Shown here: piece after piece, positions 21,840-32,488 of the stretch | Layout: each line of letters starts with the position of its first letter | Position numbering within the stretch: position 1 is the stretch's first letter | NCBI GenBank assembly: GCA_030765055.1 | Contig: CM060953.1 | Location: 7,075,800 to 7,139,799, forward strand | DNA length: 64,000 nt | Source: Mantis religiosa | Taxonomy: Eukaryota > Arthropoda > Insecta > Mantodea > Mantidae | Direction: 5' to 3' | The notes under the pieces: generated by a model | Database searches by the model: none | Told to the model about the DNA's origin: nothing | What the model saw: only the letters and a program-made list of their open reading frames with translations | Program-made: the position numbers and the translations under genes

Positions 21840-22340
21840 AATAATAATGCTTTGAACTCCCTAGAGTAAATAGAGATTACGAACCATTCATAAACAAACA
21901 TACAATGTGATGAGACACCTTCTGCCACGCCAACAGGAAGTGTACTGTTTACTCTCTCTCCAGTTTGGCTTATTCAAAGTAATTCTTTTATCACGTTATG
22001 TCAAACATTTACATTTCAGTTCTGAGTAATTCAAATATATGTACATGCATATATGATGTTCATCACAGTGCTTACTTCGTTATGCATTGTTTTAATATAT
22101 TTTACTTTATTTATATTAGTAAAATTATTTGAGCTAAAAATATGGAGTTTTTACATTAGTGTTAGAAACATTACTCCCAATCTTACTCGTGGATCACTTT
22201 CTGCAAAATTTGAATTTTTCACTAACTGCAAATAGCATTTATTAAGAGATGGATTCATTTGGTAGTTCATTTGATCCCATGTTCACTAATAAACACAGTA
22301 TAAAAATTGTTAGTTTAAATTACTGTCGCTTGCAACATGT
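21840..22340. other. AT-rich stretch without recognised content
   Basis: No gene, repeat head or transposon motif was seen; the 60-codon ORF at 22053 looks random. Confidence 0.4.
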
Positions 22341-22342
22341 TG

Positions 22343-22412
22343 GTGTGGTAGCTTTGTTGGTTAGAGCAATGGCATGAAAAGCCAAAGATCTGTGGTTCAA
22401 ATTTTGTCGGCA
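22343..22412 (+). mobile_element. tRNA-like SINE head, degenerate
   Basis: GTGGTAGCTTTGTTGGTTAG followed by GATCTGTGGTTCAAATTTTG resembles A- and B-box regions at tRNA spacing. No body or tail is clear. Confidence 0.45.
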
Positions 22413-22521
22413 CATTCAATTCTTCAGTCAAATTTTTCTTTTACCCTTTACCATATACTTGGCATAGGTAAATGAACAAACAATTCTTGAAGAAGGTAAC
22501 AAATTAAAACCTTACAGCCAG

Positions 22522-22706
22522 GACACAAGTGAATCAAGAAGATATTGACACACTGTTTTTTCACAGGACAGAGGAAACCACTACCATTTGCACTAGCTGA
22601 GTTCCAGCTGATGATGAGAGCAAAAGCTCTTGAATCATGTCCTGTGAAAAAACAGTGTGAGTGAAGCAGTGTGTCAATATCTTCTCGACTCACTTTTGTG
22701 CTTCAC
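22522..22706 (+). mobile_element. Penelope-like inverted-repeat element with hammerhead-like centre
   Basis: The arms about 22522-22570 and 22639-22706 are complementary (GATATTGACACACTGTTTTT in the left arm). The centre contains CTGATGAT (22608-22615), stem GAGAGC-AAAA-GCTCT (22616-22630), GAA (22632-22634) and TCATGTC. This is close to the hammerhead layout CUGAnGA / stem II / GAAA / short stem III / NUH. One core base differs (T for A at 22635), so cleavage is doubtful. The right arm has a 15-bp extra segment. Confidence 0.6.
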
Positions 22707-23061
22707 TGTCTCTACGCTTCTCTCAGTTTTATACTTTGACTTACAGCCAGGCTTTCTTCTCTGCTAATAATAATAATGGCCACACTACATTGGATTTGTA
22801 CAGTAAAAATGCAAAGCAAAGCTATAATTATCACACACAGTAACACAAATCTTAATGCACTTATGTGGAGTCAACTTCAATATTTTTCACAATGAAGTGT
22901 GTGCGATACTTTGCACATTTGTCATTTATTGGAATCTTTTTTGTAATAACAATAAAAAAAAACTGAAATAAAATACCCAGGTAACAGCTATGCCTTATAG
23001 TGTCCCTGTACCTAGCCCACTTTGTTCAGATTGGCAACTATTATAAAGATTTGGGAATCTA

Positions 23062-24396
23062 CGAGGGCTATCCAGAAAGTAGATTACGTTTTCGTCTGTT
23101 TCCGCTAGGAGCGGGGCTAGCGCGGCCATCTTGGGGTCAGAGCGTTGCGCAGCTCAGTCGGCATCTAGCCGTGCTAGTGAGAGGTTCGTGCTGTGCTCCG
23201 TTCAGATACTGTGATGGTTTGAAATGTCTGCGTTAATTGAAAATTCCGCAAGCTGCAAGGTGCGTGCAGTAATAAGGTTTCTGACTGCAAAAAACTGTAA
23301 ACCGATAGAAATCTATCGGCAGCTTTGTGAAGTGTATGGGGACAACATTATCACTGAAGGTGGAGTGCGTCAGTGGGTCATCAGATTTAAAAATGGCCGA
23401 ACCAATGTTCACGACGAAGATCGAAGTGGGAGATCCAGCATAGTGACTGCCGAACTTGTCGAAAAAGTCGATGCTAAAGTCCGTGAAAATCGAAGGTTCA
23501 CAATAACGGAACTTTCTTTGAGTTTTCCACAAAATTCGCGAAGTTTGTTGCACGAAATCATCAGCGAAAAGCTTGGTTACCACAAGTTTTGTGCAAGATG
23601 GATTCCAAAAATCTTGACAGAGGACCACAAAAATCAGCGAATGGCTGCAGCGTTGAACTTTTTGGACGTTTACCATAAGGATGGTGACTCTTTACTCGAT
23701 TGCATCGTTACTGGTGACGAAACATGGGTGAAACACGTGAACTGTGAAATGAAATTGCAATCAATGCAGTGGGGGCACACAAGTTCTCCCCAAAAACCCA
23801 AGAAATGCATGCAAACAATGTCGGCAAGGAAGATGATGGCGACTGTTTTTTGGGACAGAAAAGGTGTGATTTTGGTGGACTTCCTGGAAAGAGGCACTAC
23901 AATAAACTCTCAAAGGTATTGCCAAACTCTCCAAAAACTCAGAAGAGCCATTCAAAACAAGCGCAGAGGAATGTTGAGCTCTAAGATCTTGTTGATTCAC
24001 GACAACGCCCGGCCCCACACGGCAAATGTCACTCGTGAAGTTCTTGAATCTCTTAAGTGGGAGTTGTTTCCTCATCCGCCGTACAGTCCCGACCTGGCAC
24101 CGAGCGACTTCCACCTATTCCCAGCAATGAAGAAGTGGCTGGCTATGCAGCGTTTTGATGACGACGCACAGCTGCAAGAAGAGGTAACGAAGTGGTTGAA
24201 GGCGCAGGCGGCCGAATTTTTCGACGAAGGAATTTCCAAGCTCGTACATCGCTACGATAGATGCCTTAATTTGAATGGTGACTATGTCGAAAAGTAGTAT
24301 TTGAGTGTGGCTTTCATCTGTATATAATAAAATTTGTTTCCTATACTTTGTTTACTTTTTATTCCAAAACGTAATCTACTTTCTGGATAGCCCTCG
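23062..24396 (+). mobile_element. intact mariner transposon with perfect 31-bp inverted ends
   Basis: The left end 23062-23092 (CGAGGGCTATCCAGAAAGTA and 11 further bases) is the exact complement of 24366-24396. TA flanks both sides (23060-23061 and 24397-24398). The 1335-bp element encloses a single uninterrupted transposase. Perfect ends and an open frame suggest recent insertion. Confidence 0.96.
23224..24297 (+). CDS. mariner transposase, full length
   Basis: A 357-residue protein, close to the usual 345-360. The N-terminal half (1-110) is the paired helix-turn-helix DNA-binding region (GVRQWVIRFKNGRT; DRSGRSS). The catalytic part has VTGDETWVKH, IHDNARPHTAN and YSPDLAPSDFHLF. There are 34 residues between the Asp of HDNA and the Asp of APSD, the D,D34D arrangement of mariners. 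The linker motif appears as WIPKILTEDHK. It would cut and paste the element at TA sites in the nucleus. No stop or frameshift is present; AATAAA follows at about 24327. Activity cannot be judged from sequence alone. Confidence 0.95.
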   Translation: MSALIENSASCKVRAVIRFLTAKNCKPIEIYRQLCEVYGDNIITEGGVRQWVIRFKNGRTNVHDEDRSGRSSIVTAELVEKVDAKVRENRRFTITELSLSFPQNSRSLLHEIISEKLGYHKFCARWIPKILTEDHKNQRMAAALNFLDVYHKDGDSLLDCIVTGDETWVKHVNCEMKLQSMQWGHTSSPQKPKKCMQTMSARKMMATVFWDRKGVILVDFLERGTTINSQRYCQTLQKLRRAIQNKRRGMLSSKILLIHDNARPHTANVTREVLESLKWELFPHPPYSPDLAPSDFHLFPAMKKWLAMQRFDDDAQLQEEVTKWLKAQAAEFFDEGISKLVHRYDRCLNLNGDYVEK

Positions 24397-24689
24397 TATA
24401 ATCTGTTCGCTGTTAGTATAAAGTATTACTCCGCAATACGCAATGCACTCTGCCTGTTACAACGTCATTGGTTAACAAAACATCTGCGCATGCTCAGTAA
24501 ACAACAATGCTCTCACCGGAATTTAAACTGCCATCTTTGTTGTTACTCAACCACTGCATTTTTGAACTTCTGAGAGTCATTGTTCTTATTGTAATTACTT
24601 TATAATGTTAATTCTATATTATAACAACAACTTGAATGGTTTATTGAAAGCAGATAAAGCAAGAAGCTCAATAAACCATGGAACTATAT

Positions 24690-25129
24690 TGTCGTGAACC
24701 CGATCGCGATAGCACAGCTTGTGTACACAAAAAGCCTGGAGATAAGGAGTATGCCGGAAGAAATAATGATAGCATGAGATAAAAGACCCACCGGCACTGA
24801 TAGGGTTACGCTTCTGGAAGGTAACAGAACATTCGATTCCTGTTTGGTCCAGAAATATCTCGAATTTACGAAATAGGTATTTAAGCAAGTGACGTCTCGC
24901 AAAGTGAGTCAGTTGTGAACAGCTGTTGTGAAGCGAGACAGCTGGAAGTGTTATTGTAACGAGAGCTAATGATGTAATCTGCTGTCACTGTTATTGTGAT
25001 GGACCTTGGTAGACTGATGGTGTATGTAATGTAATGCTGCTGTAATCTATAAGAGTATTTCTACGAAAACAAAGGAGATTTTTAATTTCTGCAACTCACC
25101 TTTTAATTCTACGAATCCACAACGTTACA
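24690..25129 (+). mobile_element. solo LTR (440 bp), ATAT duplication
   Basis: It starts TGTCGTGAACCCGATCGCGA and ends ACAACGTTACA. ATAT flanks it at 24686-24689 and 25130-25133. It shares the 5' terminal block with 19995 and 63543 but is shorter than the 638-bp copy. Confidence 0.85.
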
Positions 25130-26316
25130 ATATTAAGGAAGAATATGGGAGTATTAAAACCCACCAGCCAATGTGATTCATTTCTGCCATGTGCTTCTTT
25201 GACATTTACTTTATTCTTGCAGTGAACAGATAGTAGTATCAGGCTTTTGGAGAGACAAACAAAAGATAAATAGCATTATTAAACATAAAACCAGAAGTGC
25301 TATCATCAAATAACCAAAAACTTAAGTTTTTCTTCTAGAATGTTCCGTGCAAATTTCCAGCTAGTTACATAACCTGCAACTTGCAAGTCAATAAGTACAT
25401 TTTTGGAGAAACTAAAAGTACTGTTCTTCAAGAGAGTTTGCAATGACAACAGTAACATGTAGAAATTGTTCTTTCCTCAAGCTTTTATTTCATTCGACAT
25501 GACATTAAGCATTTTTATAGCTGCATGATTAAATATCTTTGTGTGCGCTGAAAGATTGTGCATATCTTTCTCAAAGATCCAATGTTGTGAATGTGAATTT
25601 CTGGATTAAATTAAAAAAAAAAAAAAAAAAAAAATGACTCTGAAAGTTGTTCCAGTAATTAACACGCAGGCAAAAGTTCACAATGCATATCCCAAATAAA
25701 AAACTGACGGGTGAAACAATTAGTGTTCAAGTAGATTCCACATAAATGCATACACAAACTGTTTATGATTATTAAAGTTTATAAAAGAAGGAAATTAACA
25801 TTTAAATGGTTAAAATACTCCTTAAAATTTGCTTGTTCTATAAAAGTACTAAAAATTACAATCAGCAGTTTTGATATGAATATCTACAATATAAAAATTA
25901 CAGCACAATTGGTTGATTAGTCAAAAGTTGATTAATAGTTGAAAACTACAAAAGCCCCCTAATATTTTATGCTTATCCCATTCTTACTCTCTAAATAAAT
26001 GCGTTCCTAACTATAAGTGCAATCTCTCTTTACTAGTGTTTGGGTTGCTTCCACAACCCAGTTATTTAAGAAACAGAGAATAATGGTTAATCTCTACTCG
26101 TCACTTTAAACAAACCTTCAAAGATCAATTTTCTTTAAGTACTGTGACAGCTCATTGTAAAAACTATAAATAAGAAAGTCAACAACAGTTAATAAAATAT
26201 AGAAATAAAAACTTACTTCAACAGCTAAACTGTTTGGGATTTGAGATTAACATAAGACAGCTAAATTCATGTTTAGCCATTACGTTAATTTAAATGAAAT
26301 AACTATTAGACTAGCA
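25130..26316. other. region downstream of the SLC46-like gene
   Basis: No further exon recognised. An AATAAA on the minus strand near 25485 could be the polyadenylation signal of the SLC46-like gene. A run of A is present at about 25612-25634. Confidence 0.35.
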
Positions 26317-26374
26317 TCAATTGTTATCTTCCAGTATAGTATATGCTGGAGTCTCTGTCCATGTGGAAGACCAG
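26317..26374 (-). other. SLC46-like gene, exon 5 (C-terminus)
   Basis: TTTGTTTACAG precedes 26374. The frame completes the split codon as ATC, then WSSTWTETPAYTILEDNN and a TGA at 26319-26317. The length and polar character suit a cytosolic tail after the twelfth membrane segment. A different last exon cannot be excluded. Confidence 0.65.
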
Positions 26375-29300
26375 CTGTAAACAAATAGACTAAATTACTT
26401 AAATGTTTATAAAAATTTTATACAACACTTTTAGAAGTAACTAAAGATATATCATTTAAATTTAACGGGAGTTGATTAATGACACTAAACAACACTTACT
26501 TTTAAATTTCTCAGAACATGTTTCAGAGACTATTTGCCTCCATTGTCAACCAAACCAAAACAAATTTAGAAACAAGAGCAAAGGAACACTTTAGGAACAT
26601 AAAATACAAACAATTAGACAAATCAGCAGTTGCCACACATTTTGGGGGAAAAAACCACAACATAAATCCAGAACCAAAACTACTAAAACATACATCAGGA
26701 AAAAAAGAACTGTCCACATGGGAACAAATCTTCATTTCAAAAAATAGGAACAAAGTATTCAATTTCGACATCCCCCAGAAAGATTTGTTCAGCAAGTTCC
26801 TTGAACTGCCACCAGAGGAGACCTGTGACAAAATATCGTCAGCTACACCAACGAGAACCAGTCGAGAGCCGGCCGATGATAGAGGCAAAGCCTCAGAAAC
26901 ATGTTCCGGAAAAATTTAAAAGTAAGTGTTGTCTAGTGTCTTTAATCGACTCTCTTTAAAGTTAATTTATCATAACAACACTGTTTTCAACACTTCCAAG
27001 AAAGGAAGAGCAATAAGTGTTTTTAAATGTTGACAAGTGTTTTAACAAAGTTTTTAACATTTTGTTAACATGCTTCACTGGTTTAAACACTAGGACTGCT
27101 TCGCCTAATAGTAAGTAGAAACTTTGCCATGTTTAAAGAAAATTATTATTAACTTTGAACCCTCCCAGTTGATAATTTGATAAAGAAGTTGATAATTCCA
27201 CCACCAGACAGAAGTTAGGAGACAACAGTCAGACCTTCAAAGTTTTCAAAATCACATAATTGAATAACTGTGTTTATTCATATTGTTCATTAATCGAATA
27301 TATACAATAAGCAATAATATATGCAAGTATTAAATGGCAAAGCATGGAATTGTTTAGGAACAAATGTGTAAAAATGAAGTTGTTTGCGTGAGTCTATCAT
27401 ATATACACAGCGACGAAACTGCCTGAGTCATCCTGCTCGTATATGCCAGGTTACTAATACTTTGCTCTTTTATAAACAAGATAACGAGCAAATGCAGTGC
27501 TATGTCATTGAAGAAGGTCAACTTATCTCAATGCTGTCATGTATTAGTAATAAACTATTTTCACTCACACTAAGAGTTGTGTTGTGATGTTGACATCTAA
27601 GGCCAAACAAGCAACTTTTACTGGCTTGCAGCAGAGGTAGATGCATATGTTTACACTAAGACCCTTTCTTGGGCTGTAGAGGATAATAAAGCTTAACTTA
27701 CATGATGATGATGAGAGGCACTACTTGGAACACAGCAGCTAGTTGAAATATTAATCCTCTATGAACAGATCGTAGGATGGGGTACAAACTGTTGAAGATC
27801 AGACTTCCAAGTAAGGTGCTGATGTCCTCTATAGTTGCTAGAAATGCATACATCTTACCTGAAACATAAATCAGCAAGTTGCTCAAGTATATTCCAAGAA
27901 AACATTCTTCAAGAGGCTTTCCCTGGCTTTCAGCAATTATCATTCAGAGAGAGTGAGAGAGTGGGTATAGCATTTGACGGATTACAATTTTTAATCCAGT
28001 CACTGCTTAAAGTTGCTGGTAGCAAAAGTTATATCTTAGGCTTCATCTTCTATATCTTCTATAACATCGCCATAACATTGTTTTGAATGCTGTGTGCGGT
28101 GAAGCAAATGATATTGATATGCAGACAGTTGCAGATTGGAAACACAAAATTGTAAACAGACAGAAACTAGTCAATACAATTACTGTATGAAAGTTATAAA
28201 TACATGGGGCATCCAGAAAGAAAGTTCTATTTCAATTTATCTCCGCTGCAGCGCTGCGATCGCAGTTCCGCACATGTGCGGTAGACGCTCTGTATCAAGG
28301 AGAAGAAACATGCGCCATTGTGAGATCACTGTCAGCAGTGTACGCTTTGTCGTGCTTGTTTACAATGTCGGTGTTGACTGAAAATGCCGCCACTTGTAAA
28401 ATCAGATCTATGATTCGTTTTCTGAATGCTAGGATTGCGCCACGCAATACAGAATAAGCGCGTTGTGTTTCTTCACGACAACGCACGACCACACACTGCA
28501 AATGCGACGAAAAACATCCTGCAGGGATTTGGCTGGGACGTGTTTGACCAAACCCCATACAGCATTGACCTCGCTCCTAGCGACTTTCATCTGTTTTTGC
28601 ATATCAAATCTTTCCTTGGCAGTCAACACTTCAACAATAACGAAGAGCTGAAAGAAAATGTTTCCAACTGGTTGAAGACAAAGACGGCAAACTTCTATGA
28701 AGAAGGTATACAAAAACTTGTGCGTTGCTATGACAAATGCCTGCAAAATTTTGGCAGTTATGTGGAAAAGTAGTTTAAGAGTTGTAGAATTTTGTGCAGT
28801 AAATAATTTTTCTGTATCTGTACGCAATTTAATTTTATTATCAAAGAGAACTTACTTTCTGGACATACCTCGAATTATTATTTACACTTCAATCTATACT
28901 ATTCCTTCACAGTAATCCTTTGTGACTATTTCATAATTTCTTTGTATTCAAACAGAACTCACTGTAAGATATAAACCTGTGTAAAAGAAAATAAATGTTC
29001 CATTTTAGAGAGGTTTTTCGTACAAAGTGGTCACAACACAACACAACTTGGAGCAAATCATAAAGTATAATATTAAATTAAATAAAATATTACAAAATGC
29101 CATCCCAAAAAAACAGCAAATTGTAAAATTGAAAATAAAATTATATTACACGCTCATAGAGCGAGAAAATAAATCTGATAATACGTGATACACAGAGATA
29201 GCAGAGGATAATGTATATGGGTTATTTCAATATTTATTTTAAATGTATTTAAAAGTATGAAAATGAAATGAGATTTTAAGATACTGTACATACCCAATTC

Positions 29301-32300
29301 ATCTGATTCAACTTGTTTTGACAAAAGAGAACGCAGAGCTGGGATGCAAAAGAAGCTAAGCATAGCTGTGACTGGCACTGTAACAACAGAAGTGAAGTAA
29401 TAAGTGATCATTTCTATACTCCTACTGAGAAATACATATACAGACAATATAGACCACTTACCTAAGAACATCATTGTATCTGTGGCACTTAGGCCTAGTA
29501 CTATAAAACCAGCAGCTTTGGATATCACTCCAAACACACACATGCTGTGATCTGATACATTGAAATACTTGAGAAGAGGCGTTCCAATAAACAATGCAAT
29601 ACAACCCAGCGCATACTTGAATCCAAAGTAGTAGCTGTAGATCTCATATTTCCAATTTAAAGGCGTATCTTTAGCATATAAATATGCTATGTCCATCTCA
29701 CCTGTGAACAGCAGAGTTAAAAACTTGCTCTTAAAATATGTTTTATTCAGTTGATGAGTTCAAGAACACCCAAAGATTACCCTTTGCACTAAATCACTTG
29801 TTTATTTAGAATTAGAAATTAGTTAATAAGCCATCCCTGCTAGTTAATTTTGAAAATACTATATAGAAGGTTTTGGTCAACCACAGAACTGACGATAGGG
29901 AAAAAGTTCCCAGAAACTAGTCTTCATCAAAAATCTTGTAAGTGGAGAAAAGTATATACAAGGTTGACTCATTTGCCTAATTTTAGTTTGAAAATACTGT
30001 TTTTTTTTTGTTTTTTTTTTTTTTTTAACTTGTTTGGTTCATGAAACCTTTTATCTGGGAGAAGTACTTTGGCTCTAGAAGTTTGACGACAACCTCCAAG
30101 ACAAAATTGTACTGCACATCATCTATATTTCAGTACTCTAATCACAAGTTATAAATATAATCAGTTTAAAATGTTCCAATGCAATGTATACTGATTGAGT
30201 GAGGTTCTTTCCAAGGTTTTCCTCAGTCATTAAGGCAAATGCTGGGTATCTGTGTTTCACCTCACTGCAACATTGTTATTTTTTTTAAATTTCTTTATTG
30301 TAAATATTATTTTTATCTTAGCATATTTTGATGAAGGCCATATTCTGTACAAATTATGTTGGTGAATAAATTAAAACTTCACTGTTTGAGTAAAACTAAG
30401 AAGCAATATTGGCAGTCTGATACGATGTGCCAAATGTGTTCTTGGTTATAGAAAAATATACTGATAAAGTAAAGTGAAGGACAGGACATTGGTTTGTTCA
30501 TTTAGTCCCATTTTGAGCCATCGATCAGACATTGTACATACCATACAAATAATGAACATCCAGCATGACTAATAATATATCCATGAATGCCCACCTCTGT
30601 AGCATTGGTGGTAGTGTGTCTGCCTCACATTCAAAAGGTTCTGAGTTTGAATATCAGTCAGGGTGAGTTATCTGACAAGGTTTTTTCAGGGGTTTTCCCT
30701 TGTTCTGAAAGATCCTAGCCAACTCTTCAATTCAAAAGTGTATATAAAAATATAGTAATTTGTAACTGAAAAACTTCACTTATCTTATAAGAAATGATGG
30801 ATGTTTTCTTATAAGTTGATTAGTGATCAGGATTTTGTGAACATTTTATCCACATCATCAGCTAGAGCTATCAACAATCTTGTTGATTTATAAGAAAACA
30901 TCCATCATTTCTTGTAAGATAAGTGAATTTTTTAAATTACAAATTATTATATTTGTATCTATTTGTTTGCTTCACTATGAATAGCTTCATATTTTACATA
31001 TTCAAAAGTGTATATTTGATTAAGCTGCAAAAGACATTTCATCCAAAACCTGAATTACAGCCACTGTGACACATGTCACCTTCTGTTTACCTGTCAGATA
31101 GAAGGAAAGAGGACAGAGTGATTGTGAGGTAAAGCATTTCACACTTCTGGTGCTCATCTTTCTAGAGCGACAGGATTTATTTTATGTAATTTGCTCAGCA
31201 CTTCAACTGTAAAGTGCAGTCCCTACGTAGAACAATATACTCTTAGAGACTTTCTATGTAAATAACTAAAAATAATTGTAGTATGTGTCTAATGAATGGA
31301 TGGCTAAGGCCAAATTTCAGTAGGCAGTATAATTCCAAATTCCCTAAGCATTTTACAATAAATAAATCATTGGTCCAATGTTGAACAGAACTACAACTAA
31401 CATTTTCTATTCCTAATGAGTATGGACTATGATACAATGCAGTATAAAATTAATATAATTTTGAGTCAAACTAGTACTCAATGCTCACCGAAGGAGTTCA
31501 CCAAATCATAATTCAACAGTCGACATTAGGTGAGGATGAGGGGAAGGCCCTTACAAAATGTGTTCTAGGTAAACATTAGCAATTTATAGAGCATGGAGTA
31601 TTAGTTTGACTAAAATTTATATTAATGTTTTCTATTTTTAATAAAATATGCCAGATTATCATTACCTGCAGATGTGGTCATGATCACCAGGCAACACACC
31701 AGAAGACACATTATGCAGCATCTCTTATGACCATTTCTTTGTTTAAAACACGTTTTCAAAGACTCTTTGAAATGTTTCATGCTGCAGTAATCTGCAACTG
31801 CATGAACTTCTGTTGCATTAACTTGCGGTACAAACAGGCTGACATAAATCAAGGACAGTGAGTGTACCAATATAATAAAGCCAAAAACTGCTGCATGACC
31901 AGCTCTAGTCAGCAACAATCCACCAACAAAAGGGCCTATTGTACCACCAAGGAATGTCATTGCTTCCAACAGTGACACCCTTGTAGTTCGAGATCCGTGA
32001 GACGATATGGTAGCAATATAACTCATCACAGCCATAATGCAGCTCACGAAACCACCAAACATTCCTGATATTGCACTTGCAACAATTACTGGCCACAACG
32101 GTCCTGACAGGTCTCCAAGTGACATCCATATGTACACAATAGAACTGAGAACACCTCCCACTGAAGGCAATATCAATGGCACTTTGCGCCCAAATGAATC
32201 CCCCCATGAGCCCAGAAAATTAACCGCTATCACGGAAGGCAAGATGAGTGATACAGTAGAAGTCAATATCCAAAAAGATGATTCGTTTTGTACAACATCA

Positions 32301-32488
32301 AGATGTTCAGAGTTGCTGACATTATACAGATTCTCACATATCGAGGCGTTGTACTTTGAAATACAAACTTTTTCGTACACCAGATCCTGAAATGCCGCAT
32401 ACTGCATAAAAACGGCAAACATATACAAAAATAGCACTGGTTCGACCGTAACGTGTTTGAAATAGTTAAGCATTGTCAGGAGCTTCAT
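26317..32488 (-). CDS. SLC46-type major facilitator (proton-coupled folate transporter-like), five exons
   Basis: The exons are 32488-31666, 29701-29462, 29377-29294, 27858-27702 and 26374-26317. All four introns are GT-AG; the phases are 1, 1, 1 and 2, and the exons sum to 1362 bases, 453 residues plus stop. The protein looks like a 12-segment membrane transporter. Segment 1 lies at about 15-33, followed by a long outer loop with three N-glycosylation sites (NAS 47, NVS 56, NES 68). The MFS loop motif GSWGDSFGRK is at 93-102. Later come GGTIGPFVGG near 181 and, in exon 2, GEMDIAYLYAK, the SLC46 block. Family members move folate, bile acid or muropeptide-type substrates with protons; the substrate here is unknown. 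The C-terminal exon 5 is small and is the least certain part. Introns carry several transposons. Confidence 0.87.
26462..26964 (+). mobile_element. Penelope-like element: inverted terminal repeats around a GIY-YIG fragment
   Basis: The arms 26462-26528 and 26891-26964 are about 70-bp imperfect complements (CACTAAACAACACTTACTTT against its complement). Between them lies a coding remnant. At the right junction a hammerhead-like core is visible: CCGATGA (26873-26879), stem GAGGC-AAA-GCCTC (26882-26894), GAAA (26896-26899) and a two-pair stem III AC-AT-GT. The C for U in the first box would impair cleavage. It lies in intron 4 of the SLC46-like gene. Confidence 0.72.
26536..26880 (+). pseudogene. 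Penelope-like GIY-YIG endonuclease, C-terminal fragment
   Basis: The reading VNQTKTNLETRAKEHFRNIK, then DKSAVATHF..KNHNINPEPKL and STWEQIFISKNRNKVFNFD is the second half of the Penelope endonuclease (T.R...TR..EH..NIK..., KSA.A.H). The RT and the GIY/YIG start are missing. Confidence 0.75.
27702..27858 (-). other. SLC46-like gene, exon 4
   Basis: It continues GKMYAFLATIEDISTLLG and a last hydrophobic segment. Acceptor TTTCAG, donor GTAAGTT. The phase matches exon 3. Confidence 0.86.
28204..28871 (+). mobile_element. internally deleted mariner in SLC46 intron 3
   Basis: The ends are related inverted repeats (GGGGCATCCAGAAAGAAAGTTCT and the complement of the right end GTCCAGAAAGTAAGTTCT). The transposase start MSVLTENAATCKIRSMIRFL at 28365 joins directly, with a frame change near 28432, to LRHAIQNKRVVFLHDNARPH. 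About 220 codons are missing. The C-terminal part retains HDNARPHTAN and IDLAPSDFHLF. It is related to the intact mariner at 23062 but is a separate family. Confidence 0.85.
28426..28773 (+). pseudogene. mariner transposase, C-terminal third
   Basis: An open frame of 115 codons, with the second and third catalytic Asp 34 residues apart and the typical end CYDKCLQNFGSYVEK. It lacks the first Asp and the DNA-binding domain, so it cannot transpose itself. Confidence 0.8.
29294..29377 (-). other. SLC46-like gene, exon 3
   Basis: An 84-base exon separated by an 84-base intron from exon 2. It encodes VPVTAMLSFFCIPALRSLLS and ends ESDELG, matching the conserved RS..SK....E.G region of the family. 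Confidence 0.87.
29462..29701 (-). other. SLC46-like gene, exon 2
   Basis: Acceptor TTCACAG before 29701 and donor GTAAGTGG after 29462. It encodes GEMDIAYLYAK through ATDTMMFLG with three membrane segments. Confidence 0.88.
29871..29998 (+). mobile_element. Penelope-like terminal repeat with a complete hammerhead-like core
   Basis: The sequence holds CTGACGA (29889-29895), stem II GGGAA-AAAG-TTCCC (29898-29911), GAAA (29913-29916), a minimal stem III AC-TA-GT (29916-29921) and the cleavage triplet GTC ending at 29922. Flanks can form stem I (AGAA with TTC, TTTTG with CAAAA). All invariant hammerhead positions are met. Hammerheads of this compact kind are known from Penelope-like elements. 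It lies in SLC46 intron 1; the same repeat occurs at 45850 and 46892. Confidence 0.75.
29884..29932 (+). ncRNA. candidate type I hammerhead ribozyme
   Basis: See the enclosing element for base positions. The strand is plus, opposite to the SLC46 transcript, so it would not cut that pre-mRNA. It would act on a Penelope-like RNA. Confidence 0.6.
30594..30725 (+). mobile_element. tRNA-derived SINE, partial
   Basis: The head GTAGCATTGGTGGTAGTGTG TCTGCC and box GAGTTTGAATATCAGTCAGG match the common SINE family. The body is cut off after GTTTTCCCTTGTTCTGAAAG. It lies antisense in SLC46 intron 1. Confidence 0.7.
30750..30952. mobile_element. Penelope-like inverted-repeat element, about 70-bp arms
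   Basis: The arms 30750-30820 and 30883-30952 are imperfect complements (AAGAAATGATGGATGTTTTC in the left arm). On the minus strand the centre has CTGATGAT (30861-30854), a possible stem GTG/CAC, then AAATCCTGATC, a hammerhead-like order with a G-to-A change in GAAA. It is related to the hairpin at 20632. Confidence 0.6.
31437..31625 (+). mobile_element. short Penelope-like inverted-repeat copy
   Basis: The left end (TAATATAATTTTGAGTCAAA) and the right end are complements of each other over about 38 bp. The inner sequence matches the element at 42385 (GAGTTCACCAA..; GTTCTAGGTAAA). Its hammerhead-like box has decayed to GGATGAGGGG. It lies in SLC46 intron 1. Confidence 0.65.
31666..32488 (-). 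other. SLC46-like gene, exon 1
   Basis: ATG at 32488; the exon encodes residues 1-274 plus one base and ends at a GTAAT donor (31665). Upstream, 32489-32700 holds a likely 5' UTR or promoter region without a clear TATA box. Confidence 0.88.

Noticed and set aside
22343..22412. Possible tRNA gene
   Set aside because: A- and B-box-like text only; arms do not pair well, consistent with a SINE remnant.
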